The notes under the pieces: generated by a model
Databases searched by the model: none
What the model was told of the DNA's origin: nothing
What the model saw: only the letters and a program-made list of their open reading frames with translations
Position numbers and translations under genes: made by a program
In this document: positions 26,091 through 35,443 of the stretch, one piece after another
How the letters are laid out: the number at the start of each line of letters is the position of its first letter
Numbering within the stretch: position 1 is the stretch's first letter
Source: Psychroserpens luteus
Lineage (GTDB): Bacteria; Bacteroidota; Bacteroidia; Flavobacteriales; Flavobacteriaceae
Assembly (NCBI RefSeq): GCF_015319355.1
Contig: NZ_JADILU010000006.1
Location: 124,001 to 188,000, forward strand
Reading direction: 5' to 3'
DNA: 64,000 nt

Positions 26091-27440
26091 ATGTCAAAAG
26101 ACATTAAGATTAAAAAAGGTCTGGATATAAAACTTATAGGCGAAGCTGATAAAACAGTAGAACAAGCTATTATAAGTAATTTCTGCACTATCAGACCTGA
26201 AGATTTTCATAGCGTTATTCCAAAACTTATTGCTAAAGAAGGTACTCGTGTAAAAGCAGGTGACGTTCTTTTTCATAATAAGGATGTTGAGGCTATGAAG
26301 TTTGTGTCGCCAGTTTCAGGAGAGGTGGTTGAAGTTCAAAGAGGACCAAGACGTCGCATTGATGCTATTAAGATTCAAGCAGATAAAACTCAAGATCACA
26401 AAGATTTTGGGAAATTCAATATGAGTTCTGATGCAGCAGCAACCAAAGCACATTTATTAGCTTCAGGATGTTGGGCTTTTATCAAGCAAAGACCTTATGA
26501 TGTAATTGCAAATCCAGAGAGATCACCAAAAGCGATTTTTATTTCTGGGATTTCTACTGCGCCATTGGCAGCAGATTTAGATTTTGTACTTACAGGAAAA
26601 GAGGAGGCGTTACAAGCAGCAGTGTCTGCTTTAGCAAAATTAACAGAAGGCCAAGTTCATATTGGTGTTGGGTCTAACAACTCACCATTAGCAAATATGA
26701 ATGACGCTACAATTCATAAAGTATCTGGTCCACATCCAGCAGGAAACGTTGGTACCCATATCAACAAATTAGATCCTGTTAATAAAGGAGAAACAGTTTG
26801 GACGATAAATGCACAAGACTTAGTTATTATTGGAGAATTGTTACTTACCGGGAAATTTAATGCAGAGCGTATTGTAGCTTTAGCAGGTTCTTCAGTGAAA
26901 AAGCCAAGATATTTCAAAACTACAATTGGTAGCGAAGTTGCTACTATGGTTTATGATAATGGTGTAGATAAAGATGGTAATGATCGTATTATCTCCGGAA
27001 ATGTGCTGTCAGGAAAACAATTAAAACCAGATGGAAGTTTAGGCTTTTATGACAATTTAATTTCTGTAATTCCTGAAGGTGACGATTATGAATTTTTTGG
27101 TTGGAATAAACCAATTTTTAATAAAATTTCTACCTCTAGAGCATTAACATTTTCTTGGTTAAACCCTAAGAAAAAATATGCGTTGAACACGAATACTAAT
27201 GGCGAGCATCGTGCATTTGTAGTTACGGGTTCTTATGAAGAAGTTTTTCCTTTAGATATATTTCCAATGCAAATATTAAAAGCTTGTAAGTATGAAGATC
27301 TAGATGAAATGGAAGCTTTAGGTATGTACGAAGTTGCACCAGAAGATTTCGCATTAACAGAATTTATATGTGTGTCTAAGCAACCACATCAAGATATTAT
27401 TAGAAAAGGATTAGACTTAATGCTTAAAGAAATTGGTTAA
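26091..27440 (+). CDS. nqrA: Na+-translocating NADH:quinone reductase subunit A
   Basis: 449 aa, cytoplasmic-side subunit of the Na+-NQR complex, which oxidises NADH, reduces menaquinone and pumps sodium. Barrel-sandwich segment near the N-terminus (GDVLFHNKDVEAMKFVSPVSGEVVEV, about residues 57-82), then GPHPAGNVGTHI and the C-terminal FPMQILKACKYEDLDEMEALGMYEVAPEDFALTEF characteristic of NqrA. First gene of the complete six-gene operon nqrABCDEF. Confidence 0.97.
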   Translation: MSKDIKIKKGLDIKLIGEADKTVEQAIISNFCTIRPEDFHSVIPKLIAKEGTRVKAGDVLFHNKDVEAMKFVSPVSGEVVEVQRGPRRRIDAIKIQADKTQDHKDFGKFNMSSDAAATKAHLLASGCWAFIKQRPYDVIANPERSPKAIFISGISTAPLAADLDFVLTGKEEALQAAVSALAKLTEGQVHIGVGSNNSPLANMNDATIHKVSGPHPAGNVGTHINKLDPVNKGETVWTINAQDLVIIGELLLTGKFNAERIVALAGSSVKKPRYFKTTIGSEVATMVYDNGVDKDGNDRIISGNVLSGKQLKPDGSLGFYDNLISVIPEGDDYEFFGWNKPIFNKISTSRALTFSWLNPKKKYALNTNTNGEHRAFVVTGSYEEVFPLDIFPMQILKACKYEDLDEMEALGMYEVAPEDFALTEFICVSKQPHQDIIRKGLDLMLKEIG

Positions 27441-27515
27441 TTATTAAATTTTATACGGAAATAGATGGTTGTTTAAGATTGTCCAATTTCCGAAGTAAAA
27501 TGAAACATATAAAAG

Positions 27516-28754
27516 ATGGGTTTAAAAAATAACTTACATAATTTTAGAGAAAAGAATAAAGACAAAAAATGGTTGCCAGCATTTTCGGCAATACATACGT
27601 TTTTATACTTGCCTAATGAGACAACCCATAATGGGACTCACATTAAAGCTGCCGATGATTTAAAACGTACCATGAATATTGTTATTATGGCAATGGTACC
27701 ATGTTTAATCTTTGGTATGTTTAACGCTGGATATCAACATCACTTGGCCTTTGGAGAAATAGAACGTGTTACTTCAGGTTTCTTTAGTTCTACATTTTGG
27801 ACGATGGATAATTTCACTGTTGGTTTCTGGAAAATTCTTCCACTAGTTGTGGTTTCATACGGAGTAGGTCTTGCAATTGAGATTCTATTTGCTATGAAAA
27901 ATAGCCATGAAGTAGAAGAAGGATACTTAGTAACTGGTATGCTTGTGCCATTGATTGTTCCTATTGATATTCCTTTATGGATGTTAGCAGTTGCAGTTGC
28001 ATTTGGTGTAGTCATTGGTAAAGAAGTATTTGGAGGAACAGGAATGAATATCTTAAATCCTGCTTTAACTATTAGAGCATTTTTATTCTTTGCATATCCA
28101 ACTTGGATGTCTGGAGATAAAGTTTGGGTTCATGGAGCAGATCCACGTGTTCAAGATCTTGCAAATGGAGCAACACCAGATGCAATTTCGGGGGAGACCA
28201 TTTTAGGAAGCTTAGCGCAAAACAACTCTAGCATGATTGATTCGGCTGGAGATATATGGAATGCTTTTTACGGATTTATACCAGGTTCAGTAGGAGAAAC
28301 ATCAACCTTATTAATCCTTTTAGGAGGATTGTTTCTAATATTCACGAAAGTAGGAAGCTGGAGAATCATGTTATCATCTGTTATTGGTGCCATAGTAATG
28401 GGATTAATATTTAATGGTGTTGCAGATGCAGGATGGATTTCAGAATCAAGTAAGTTTTATGGCTTAATGAGTACTGATTTTTGGATGCACTTATTAGTTG
28501 GTGGTTTTGCTTTTGGAACAGTTTACATGGCAACAGATCCAGTAACAGCTTCACAAACAAATAAAGGAAAATGGATTTACGGTTTCTTAATTGGTTTTAT
28601 ATCAATTATGATTCGTGTATTTAACCCAGCATATCCAGAAGGTGTAATGTTAGCTATTTTATTAATGAATGTCTTCGCACCTACAATTGATCACTACGTT
28701 GTACAAGGAAATGTAAAACGCAGAATGAAACGTTTAAAAGTTAAAACAGCATAA
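27516..28754 (+). CDS. nqrB: Na+-translocating NADH:quinone reductase subunit B
   Basis: 412-aa integral membrane subunit (about ten helices) that carries covalently bound FMN and riboflavin. GNMNILNPAL-like FGGTGMNILNPALT and GFIPGSVGETSTL are conserved landmarks. The FMN-accepting threonine should be in PDAISGETILG (about residues 222-232), where the usual SGAT reads SGET. Spacing to nqrA is 75 bp and includes an inverted repeat CGGAAAT/ATTTCCG (27456-27462, 27486-27492). Stop and nqrC start are 2 bp apart. Confidence 0.96.
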   Translation: MGLKNNLHNFREKNKDKKWLPAFSAIHTFLYLPNETTHNGTHIKAADDLKRTMNIVIMAMVPCLIFGMFNAGYQHHLAFGEIERVTSGFFSSTFWTMDNFTVGFWKILPLVVVSYGVGLAIEILFAMKNSHEVEEGYLVTGMLVPLIVPIDIPLWMLAVAVAFGVVIGKEVFGGTGMNILNPALTIRAFLFFAYPTWMSGDKVWVHGADPRVQDLANGATPDAISGETILGSLAQNNSSMIDSAGDIWNAFYGFIPGSVGETSTLLILLGGLFLIFTKVGSWRIMLSSVIGAIVMGLIFNGVADAGWISESSKFYGLMSTDFWMHLLVGGFAFGTVYMATDPVTASQTNKGKWIYGFLIGFISIMIRVFNPAYPEGVMLAILLMNVFAPTIDHYVVQGNVKRRMKRLKVKTA

Positions 28755-28756
28755 TT

Positions 28757-29566
28757 ATGGCAGTTAACACAGATAAAAATTCATACACAATCATCTTTGC
28801 AGTAGCAATGGTACTTGTTGTTGGTTCATTGTTAGCCTTTACAGCATCGTCTTTAAAGCCTAATATTGAAGAAAATAAACGTATGGAAAAGCAGCAGAAT
28901 ATTCTGTATGCTATGGGAATTAATGGTAATGAAAGCACTGGAGATATTACATTTGTTTCTACTGATAAAGTAGCAGAAGCTTTTTCTGAAAATGTTTCAG
29001 AACAAATTGTTCTAGAAGTAAAAGATGGTAAGATTTTAAAAGAAATGACTCGTGATGAGTTTATGAAATCGAAAGCACAAGGTGCAGGAAAAGAACCTTA
29101 TTTAATAGATATTAAGAAGGAGCAAGCAAAAGCAAAAAATGGAGAATCTAGATTTTTACCTCTATTTATAGGACAACAAGATAACAAAACAGTTTATGTT
29201 GTGCCAATTAGAGGAAAAGGACTTTGGGATGCTATTTGGGGCTTTGTAGCTTTAGATGAAGATATGGTTGTTAAAGGGACATTTTTTGATCATGCAGGAG
29301 AAACGCCAGGTTTAGGAGCAAATATTAAGCAACGTTACTTTATGGATGATTTTTACGGAGAAAAATTATTAACTGAAGCAGGTGTTTTCAAAGGTATTAA
29401 AGTTGCTAAAGGAAATAATGATCCAGTAAATAATGATAAAGATGATTTTGAAGTTGATGCCTTAGCTGGAGCAACAATTACAGGAGATGGTGTATCTGCA
29501 ATGATAAAGAAAGATTTAAAATTGTATTTACCATACTTTAAAAACTTAAAAAAGAATAATAACTAA
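28757..29566 (+). CDS. nqrC: Na+-translocating NADH:quinone reductase subunit C
   Basis: 269 aa, one N-terminal membrane helix (TIIFAVAMVLVVGSLLAFTAS) and a periplasmic FMN-binding domain. The flavinylation motif DALAGATITG, near residue 237, supplies the threonine to which ApbE transfers FMN; an apbE gene lies at the end of this window. GHAGETPGLGANI-like DHAGETPGLGANI is also conserved. Slightly longer than proteobacterial NqrC owing to a Lys-rich insert. Tightly packed between nqrB and nqrD. Confidence 0.96.
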   Translation: MAVNTDKNSYTIIFAVAMVLVVGSLLAFTASSLKPNIEENKRMEKQQNILYAMGINGNESTGDITFVSTDKVAEAFSENVSEQIVLEVKDGKILKEMTRDEFMKSKAQGAGKEPYLIDIKKEQAKAKNGESRFLPLFIGQQDNKTVYVVPIRGKGLWDAIWGFVALDEDMVVKGTFFDHAGETPGLGANIKQRYFMDDFYGEKLLTEAGVFKGIKVAKGNNDPVNNDKDDFEVDALAGATITGDGVSAMIKKDLKLYLPYFKNLKKNNN

Positions 29567-29567
29567 T

Positions 29568-30227
29568 ATGGGACTACTTTCAAAAAAAGACGCAAAGTTA
29601 ATCACAGATCCATTAGCAGATAATAATCCAATTACTATTCAAGTATTAGGTATTTGTTCTGCATTAGCAATTACTGCAGAGCTTAAAGCTTCTTTAGTAA
29701 TGGGAATCGCTGTATTGTTTGTATTAAGTGTAGGTAATGTTGTCATCTCTTTAATGAGAAATATCATTCCTTCAAAAATTAGAATTATTGTACAACTAAT
29801 TGTAGTTGCAGCATTAGTAATTATTGTAGATCAAGTACTAAAAGCATTTGCTTTTGAATTAAGTAAAACACTTTCTGTATTTATTGGATTAATTATTACT
29901 AACTGTATTATTATGGGACGTTTTGAAGCTTTTGCTTTAGCAAACAAACCATGGCAATCATTTTTAGATGGTATCGGTAACGCTTTAGGATACGCAGTTA
30001 TTTTAGTGATTGTTGGATTCTTTAGAGAATTATTAGGATCTGGTACGCTTTTCGGAATTCCTGTATTAGGAGATCCTATCGGAAGTCCAGAAACTGGACC
30101 AACAGGAGTTTATGCATTTGGTTATGAAAACAATGGATTTATGTTAATGCCACCAATGGCTTTAATTATTGTTGGATTAATAATTTGGGTACAACGTAGT
30201 AGAAACAAAAATTTAATAGAAGATTAA
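29568..30227 (+). CDS. nqrD: Na+-translocating NADH:quinone reductase subunit D
   Basis: 219-aa polytopic membrane subunit (about six helices), homologous to RnfE. Its conserved IGLIITNCIIMGRFEAFAL carries the cysteine that, with its NqrE counterpart, ligates the intramembrane iron centre. Begins 1 bp after nqrC. Confidence 0.96.
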   Translation: MGLLSKKDAKLITDPLADNNPITIQVLGICSALAITAELKASLVMGIAVLFVLSVGNVVISLMRNIIPSKIRIIVQLIVVAALVIIVDQVLKAFAFELSKTLSVFIGLIITNCIIMGRFEAFALANKPWQSFLDGIGNALGYAVILVIVGFFRELLGSGTLFGIPVLGDPIGSPETGPTGVYAFGYENNGFMLMPPMALIIVGLIIWVQRSRNKNLIED

Positions 30228-30311
30228 AAAAGAGTAGTCAGTTTTTAGTACTCAGTTTGCAGTTTATGCAAATCGATAACAAAAAAATTGAAACCTATAA
30301 AATATAAGACA

Positions 30312-31049
30312 ATGATAGAACACATCGAACTATTTTTTAAGTCCATTTTTATTGACAACATGGTATTTGCTGTATTCTTGGGTATGTGCTCATATTTAGC
30401 AGTATCCAAAAAAGTAGCTACAGCAGTAGGTTTGGGTGCAGCAGTAATATTTGTATTAGCCATTACAGTACCTTTAAACTGGTTATTAGATCAATATTTA
30501 TTACAGCCAGGAGCACTTGCTTGGGTTGATGGAAGTACAAATGGAGAAGGTTTCTCTGGTATGGATTTAGGTTTCTTATCCTTTATCATGTTTATTGCAA
30601 CCATCGCAACAATGGTACAGTTAGTAGAAATAGTAGTGGAGAAATTTTCACCTTCATTATATAACTCTCTTGGTATTTTCTTACCACTTATTGCAGTAAA
30701 CTGTGCAATCTTAGGAGGATCATTATTTATGCAATCAAGAGAAATTGAAACTTTAGGATTAGCATTTAACTATGGAATCTCTTCTGGTATTGGATGGTTT
30801 TTAGCAATTCTAGCCATTGCTGCCATTCGTGAAAAAATTAGATATTCAAATGTGCCAGCACCTTTAAGAGGATTAGGAATCACATTTATCATTACAGGTT
30901 TAATGGGTATTGGTTTCTTGAGTTTTGGAGGAATGTTAACAGGTGGTGACGAAGAAGAAGAACCAACATCTACACCAACATCACAAGTTGAAGAAGTAAA
31001 CACTGAAGATGCTAAGGAATTAGCTGAAAACACTAAAATAGTTGAGTAA
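30312..31049 (+). CDS. nqrE: Na+-translocating NADH:quinone reductase subunit E
   Basis: 245 aa from the ATG at 30312 ([11 protein letters not shown]), the family start; the frame is open to 30288. Six-helix membrane protein homologous to RnfA, with [13 protein letters not shown] bearing the iron-ligand cysteine that pairs with NqrD. An acidic tail ([18 protein letters not shown]) extends beyond the usual C-terminus. It follows nqrD by 84 bp, and nqrF begins 1 bp after its stop. Confidence 0.95.
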   Translation: MIEHIELFFKSIFIDNMVFAVFLGMCSYLAVSKKVATAVGLGAAVIFVLAITVPLNWLLDQYLLQPGALAWVDGSTNGEGFSGMDLGFLSFIMFIATIATMVQLVEIVVEKFSPSLYNSLGIFLPLIAVNCAILGGSLFMQSREIETLGLAFNYGISSGIGWFLAILAIAAIREKIRYSNVPAPLRGLGITFIITGLMGIGFLSFGGMLTGGDEEEEPTSTPTSQVEEVNTEDAKELAENTKIVE

Positions 31050-31050
31050 T

Positions 31051-32364
31051 ATGATTTTAGCAGCAGGAACATTAGGAACAGTAATAACTACTGTAGTCGC
31101 GTTTTTAATTATCGCACTATTTTTAATAAGTATCTTATTATTTGTAAAGCAAAAACTATCACCATCTGGTCCAGTAAAGATTAAGATTAATGGTGAGCGT
31201 GAAATAGAAGTTGCATCAGGAAGTACATTATTAGCTACTTTGGGTGCCGAAAAAATATTTTTACCATCTGCTTGTGGTGGAGGTGGAACATGTATTCAAT
31301 GTGAGTGTCACGTCCTTTCTGGAGGTGGTGAAGCATTACCTACAGAAACGCCTCATTTTAGTAGAAAAGAACTAGCACATGGTGCACGTTTATCTTGCCA
31401 AGTAAAAGTGAAGCAGGATATGGAAATTACAATTCCAGAAGAAGTCTTCGGAATTAAAAAATGGGAAGCTACTGTTGTTTCAAATTATAATGTAGCGACA
31501 TTTATTAAGGAGTTCGTTGTAGAAATTCCTGAAGACATGAATTACAAAGCTGGTGGATATATTCAAATTGAAATTCCTCAGTGTGAAGTGAAATATTCAG
31601 ATATGGATGTTTCTGCTCACCCAGAAGATCATCCAGGTGAACCAGATAAGTTTAAAGGAGATTGGGAGAAATTTGGTTTATGGCCTTTAGTAATGAAGAA
31701 TGATGAGCTTGTTGAAAGAGCTTATTCTATGGCTTCTTATCCTGCTGAAGGAAGAAAAATAATGCTTAACGTTCGTGTGGCTACTCCTCCTTTTGATCGC
31801 GCCAAAGGCGGTTGGATGGATGTAAATCCAGGTATTGCTTCATCTTACATCTTTAATCAAAAAGTTGGAGATAAAGTAACTATTTCAGGACCTTACGGAG
31901 AATTCTTTATCAATGAGTCTGATAGTGAAATGTTATATGTTGGTGGTGGAGCAGGAATGGCTCCAATGCGTTCACATTTATACGAATTATTTAGAACATT
32001 AAAAACTGGACGTAAAGTAACGTATTGGTATGGTGGACGTTCTAAGGCAGAATTATTCTACATCCATTACTTTAGAGCTTTAGAAAAAGATTTTCCAAAT
32101 TTCAAGTTCTTTATTGCGTTATCAGATCCAACAGAAGCTGATAACTGGCAACTTAAAAAAGATGTTGAAGATGAATCAGGTGACGGTTTTACAGGTTTTA
32201 TTCACCAAGTGGTAATAGATCAATATTTATCTAAGCACGAAGCGCCAGAAGATATTGAATTATATTTCTGTGGACCTCCTTTAATGAACCAAGCAGTTCA
32301 AAAAATGGGTGAAGATTTTGGAATTCCAGATGAGCACATTAGATTTGATGACTTTGGAGGCTAG
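31051..32364 (+). CDS. nqrF: Na+-translocating NADH:quinone reductase subunit F
   Basis: 437 aa from the ATG at 31051, which abuts the nqrE stop. N-terminal membrane helix, 2Fe-2S ferredoxin domain ([16 protein letters not shown], later LSCQVKV supplying the fourth Cys), FAD domain ([10 protein letters not shown]) and NADH domain ([25 protein letters not shown]). It is the NADH entry point of the complex. Operon end, followed by a strong terminator. Confidence 0.97.
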   Translation: MILAAGTLGTVITTVVAFLIIALFLISILLFVKQKLSPSGPVKIKINGEREIEVASGSTLLATLGAEKIFLPSACGGGGTCIQCECHVLSGGGEALPTETPHFSRKELAHGARLSCQVKVKQDMEITIPEEVFGIKKWEATVVSNYNVATFIKEFVVEIPEDMNYKAGGYIQIEIPQCEVKYSDMDVSAHPEDHPGEPDKFKGDWEKFGLWPLVMKNDELVERAYSMASYPAEGRKIMLNVRVATPPFDRAKGGWMDVNPGIASSYIFNQKVGDKVTISGPYGEFFINESDSEMLYVGGGAGMAPMRSHLYELFRTLKTGRKVTYWYGGRSKAELFYIHYFRALEKDFPNFKFFIALSDPTEADNWQLKKDVEDESGDGFTGFIHQVVIDQYLSKHEAPEDIELYFCGPPLMNQAVQKMGEDFGIPDEHIRFDDFGG

Positions 32365-32406
32365 AAGATAACTTTCATTCCGTACTTAATGCGGAATCTA
32401 TATAAT

Positions 32407-32437
32407 AAAAAACCAACTCAATTTGAGTTGGTTTTTT
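32407..32437. terminator. terminator after nqrF, twin of the hairpin at 33138
   Basis: AACCAACTCA (32411-32420) and TGAGTTGGTT (32424-32433) with a 3-nt loop, extended by A and T tracts. Works in both orientations; it also lies downstream of the minus-strand 41-residue gene. The same 10-bp arms recur at 33138-33159. Confidence 0.85.
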
Positions 32438-32461
32438 TATTTCACTTGATTTAAAATACAT

Positions 32462-32587
32462 TTAAATATCATCTTCAGTATCCTCTTTATCTTCCTTTTT
32501 CATTTTAATATAACCCGTCACTAATCTTACACCTAATCGCGCAAATAGAATGATTGCAATGACCATGACAATATCAAATCCATTCAT
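32462..32587 (-). CDS. 41-residue single-helix membrane peptide
   Basis: A short frame from ATG (32587) to TAA (32462-32464) encodes MNGFDIVMVIAIILFARLGV followed by a basic junction and an acidic tail (KKEDKEDTEDDI). The pattern of one helix (about residues 5-27) and a charged cytoplasmic tail is typical of small regulatory or assembly peptides. It starts 4 bp after the cupin gene stop, so the two are probably cotranscribed, and a terminator follows. No family recognised. Confidence 0.6.
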   Translation of the reverse strand: MNGFDIVMVIAIILFARLGVRLVTGYIKMKKEDKEDTEDDI

Positions 32588-32591
32588 AAGA

Positions 32592-32987
32592 TTATTTATA
32601 TTCAACAATTAAAAAAACCGCAGTGCTATCTCCAATATTGAGAACTTCATGTGTTGAGATCTCATCTTTGCTAAAGCTATAACCTGTTGGGACATTAACT
32701 TCTCTAGTTCCTGTGGTATCTTTTATTTTAAATTTACTACCAGCAACCGTATATCCATAATGCGGATTATGATAATGTTTCTCATGACCAACACCTGGCT
32801 CAAATGTACATTTTAAGACTCTTACATTATCGTTCTCTTCAACGACTTCACATACAGCATCATTGTTCCAACCAGCTTCTAAAGGGTCTGGTAAAGTGTT
32901 TTTATTTTTGCAGTTTAGCATTATTAACGATAGAAGTAGGATTAACCACAATGGGTCGTATTTTTTAATAAGATGATTGCGATGCAT
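32592..32987 (-). CDS. cupin-domain lipoprotein
   Basis: 131 aa. N-terminal hydrophobic segment ending in a lipobox-like LIMLNC (Cys about residue 26), then one small cupin domain: NVRVLKCTFEPG, HEKHYHNPHYGYTV (His-rich metal motif 1), and STHEVLNIGD (motif 2). It resembles the N-terminal domain of the cupin-SnoaL protein at 36867-37778 (shared NDxVRVLxxTxxPG and HxH pattern), so the two are likely paralogues. It is cotranscribed with the 41-residue peptide gene. Substrate unknown. Confidence 0.75.
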   Translation of the reverse strand: MHRNHLIKKYDPLWLILLLSLIMLNCKNKNTLPDPLEAGWNNDAVCEVVEENDNVRVLKCTFEPGVGHEKHYHNPHYGYTVAGSKFKIKDTTGTREVNVPTGYSFSKDEISTHEVLNIGDSTAVFLIVEYK

Positions 32988-33130
32988 TTAATGTTATGTT
33001 ATTCTTCGTCAATCAATATACTGATTTTTGATGTATCGTTTATTAATATTTTTAGTTTATATAGAGGTTCTTTATTAACTTGAAAATGAACTATTACATT
33101 ATAAAAATATTCCTTTTTCACTTGTAGTAG

Positions 33131-33164
33131 AAAAAAAAACCAACTCATTTGAGTTGGTTTTTTT
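33131..33164. terminator. terminator after the response regulator, twin of the hairpin at 32411
   Basis: AACCAACTCA (33138-33147) and TGAGTTGGTT (33150-33159) with a 2-nt loop between long A and T tracts. On the minus strand it follows the response-regulator stop at 33181. Confidence 0.85.
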
Positions 33165-33180
33165 GTAATTATTAATACTC

Positions 33181-33582
33181 CTAATCTTGAGAAACTTCTT
33201 GCAATATGTTTTTTAAGGTTTGAATTGCAATAGGCTTTATTATGAAATTAGATACATTTTCATATCGTTTTGCGCGTTGCAAATCTACAGGGTCAATAGA
33301 TGAACTTACAATATATATTGTAATCAATTTGTGAGATTCAATTTGAGTAAACTCATCTAAAAATTCCCAACCGTCCATTATTGGCATATTTATATCCAAT
33401 AATATAACTTCTGGTATTTCTTCTCCAGCGAGCATTATTGATTTTAAATTATTAATGGCTTCTTGTCCATTTTTAAAAATCATAAATGAATTACAAAAAT
33501 CTGATAATTCCATCATTCTTTTTGCACCAAAAATAAAAATTGGGTCATCATCAATGATGCATGCTATATCAATTTTATTCAT
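33181..33582 (-). CDS. single-domain response regulator
   Basis: 133 aa consisting only of a receiver domain: acidic pair IDDDP (residues 10-14), phosphoacceptor in VILLDINMPIMDGWEFL (Asp about residue 60), switch Ser in IYIVSSSID and the conserved Lys in FIIKPI. No output domain, so it probably signals by protein contact (CheY-like). Its start overlaps the 3' end of the PAS histidine kinase gene by 8 bp, so the two are translationally coupled partners. Confidence 0.92.
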   Translation of the reverse strand: MNKIDIACIIDDDPIFIFGAKRMMELSDFCNSFMIFKNGQEAINNLKSIMLAGEEIPEVILLDINMPIMDGWEFLDEFTQIESHKLITIYIVSSSIDPVDLQRAKRYENVSNFIIKPIAIQTLKNILQEVSQD

Positions 33583-35047
33583 ATTTATTTAAATGTATAT
33601 AAAAGGTTGTACCTTCATTAACTTTACTTTTTACTTCTATTTTACCTCCTATGGCTTCAACTTGATTTTTCGTTATAAATAATCCTAATCCACGAGAATC
33701 TTCATGTCTATGAAATGTTTTATACATTCCAAATAACTTTTCCCCATATTTCTCGAGATCAATTCCTTGTCCATTATCTTTTATTTTTAAAACAATCTTC
33801 TTATCCGTAATATCAGTACTTATATCAATTTTTGCTGGTTCATTAGGTTTCTTATATTTTATAGCATTAGTTAAAAAGTTCAATATAATACTATCTAAAT
33901 AAGCAGGTATACCTAAAATTTGTAAATCTTTGTTTACGTCGATTTCAATAATTGATTTTGAATCTAAAATAATTGCTGCAATACTTTTTTTTGCTTTATT
34001 TAGATAATCTGATAAATTGAGAGATTCAATTATATTATCAGTTTTAATATTAATTGATGCTACCTCGTTGAGATTTTCTACTGTTTCTCCCAAATTATTG
34101 ACTGCTTCCAAAATTAATGGGAAGACTTCATTTTCCGTCGTTTCTGGTAAATCTATTTTTACAATGTCCAACAACATATCCAAATTAGCATAGTGGGATC
34201 TTAAGTTATGGGAAACAATATGTGCGAAATTTAAAAGACGTTTATTTTGGTTTTCGGTAGTTTTTAGTAATTGATTAACCTTGTTACTACTTTTTTTAAT
34301 TTGTGAAATATCGCTTATTTGAGCTACAAAGTGGAGAGGTTGCCCATTGTCATCTCTAACAATTGAAGTTGATAATTGAGTCCATATTGTATCTCCTTTT
34401 TTGTCTAAAAAACGTTTTTCTGTCTCATAATCATCGAGTTTGCCATTGATCATATCGAACCTAGATTTATACCCTTTTTTTAAATCTTCTGGATGTGTAA
34501 TGTCTGTAAATGAAAGGCTCATTAACTCTTCAGTACTATAGCCAAATGTTTTGCAAAGGCTTCTATTTACATTTATCCAATTTCCTTCAAGGTCTATAAT
34601 TGCCATGCCAATTAAGGCACTTTCAAAGGTTTGTCTAAGTTGTTTTTCTTTAAAGTTTAAAGCTATAGAATTTTTTGTTTTTTCATCAATATCTTGAAAT
34701 AATCCTTGAACTTTGCAACATTTATAGTTTTCAATTATGGGCATACCTATAACTCTTACCCATTTGTTTATACCTAGAGGTGTAACAATTTCAAGTTCTA
34801 TATCAAAATCTTCGTGCTTTTCAATGCAATTAGTAAATAATTTGGTAATCGTAGTTCTGCTATATCCTATTCTATAAAAAGAAATTCCAGATTCAACTTT
34901 AGGTTCAAAATCTACGGAAACTTCGTGTATCTTTTTTGTTTCAGAACTCCAATGAACAGAATCTAATTCTACATCATATTCCCATGTGCCAATAGTTGCA
35001 TGTTTTTGGATAAATTCTAATAAGGAAACTTTACTCTGTTTTTGCAT
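33575..35047 (-). CDS. PAS-domain sensor histidine kinase (cytoplasmic)
   Basis: 490 aa without membrane helices. Two PAS/PAC sensor units (about residues 5-125 and 135-255; the second has GMAIIDLEGNWINVNRSLCKTFGY), a dimerisation/phosphoacceptor helix with FAHIVSHNLRSHYAN (His about 278), and an HATPase domain with N box FLTNAIKYKKP, G1 DNGQGID and G2 SRGLGLFITK. The ligand is unknown. The gene overlaps the downstream receiver gene by 8 bp. Confidence 0.9.
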   Translation of the reverse strand: MQKQSKVSLLEFIQKHATIGTWEYDVELDSVHWSSETKKIHEVSVDFEPKVESGISFYRIGYSRTTITKLFTNCIEKHEDFDIELEIVTPLGINKWVRVIGMPIIENYKCCKVQGLFQDIDEKTKNSIALNFKEKQLRQTFESALIGMAIIDLEGNWINVNRSLCKTFGYSTEELMSLSFTDITHPEDLKKGYKSRFDMINGKLDDYETEKRFLDKKGDTIWTQLSTSIVRDDNGQPLHFVAQISDISQIKKSSNKVNQLLKTTENQNKRLLNFAHIVSHNLRSHYANLDMLLDIVKIDLPETTENEVFPLILEAVNNLGETVENLNEVASINIKTDNIIESLNLSDYLNKAKKSIAAIILDSKSIIEIDVNKDLQILGIPAYLDSIILNFLTNAIKYKKPNEPAKIDISTDITDKKIVLKIKDNGQGIDLEKYGEKLFGMYKTFHRHEDSRGLGLFITKNQVEAIGGKIEVKSKVNEGTTFYIHLNKYE

Positions 35048-35443
35048 TTTGATCTTTTATGTGGGGTAAAATGTATAAATCAAGAATGATTTGATGAGTA
35101 AATATAATTTTTTTTTCAAATAACAACTACAAAGCGCCTTTTTTTACGTTTAACGTGTATTTTTTGTAGTCTTTGTCTTACTTATTGATGATATAGGAAT
35201 TAAATTGTTGAAGAAGTTTTAATAATTTGGGTATTTGTTTTTTATACTCTATTGAATTTAGAGGCTATTAAAAGTATTAAATTCTTCATCTAATATATTA
35301 TCTATACGAATTTGATTAACATTCAATATATCGTATAGAATACCATTTAATTCATGCTGTCAAAACTCTATAATGGTGAGTTTTTTATTTACGTTTTAAT
35401 TAGGCTCAGTTTGTTGATGGAAAAAGCCTTTTAAAATTATACG
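35048..35443. other. 396-bp gene-free stretch
   Basis: No open frame with coding character on either strand. It is very AT-rich. One inverted repeat stands out: TCTATACGA (35301-35309) and TCGTATAGA (35331-35339) with a 21-nt spacer; it has no T tract and could be a protein-binding site or chance. Confidence 0.3.

Noticed and set aside
32407-33164. Insertion sequence or transposon ends
   Set aside because: The flanking repeats are palindromic terminators with T tracts, and no transposase or target-site duplication is present.
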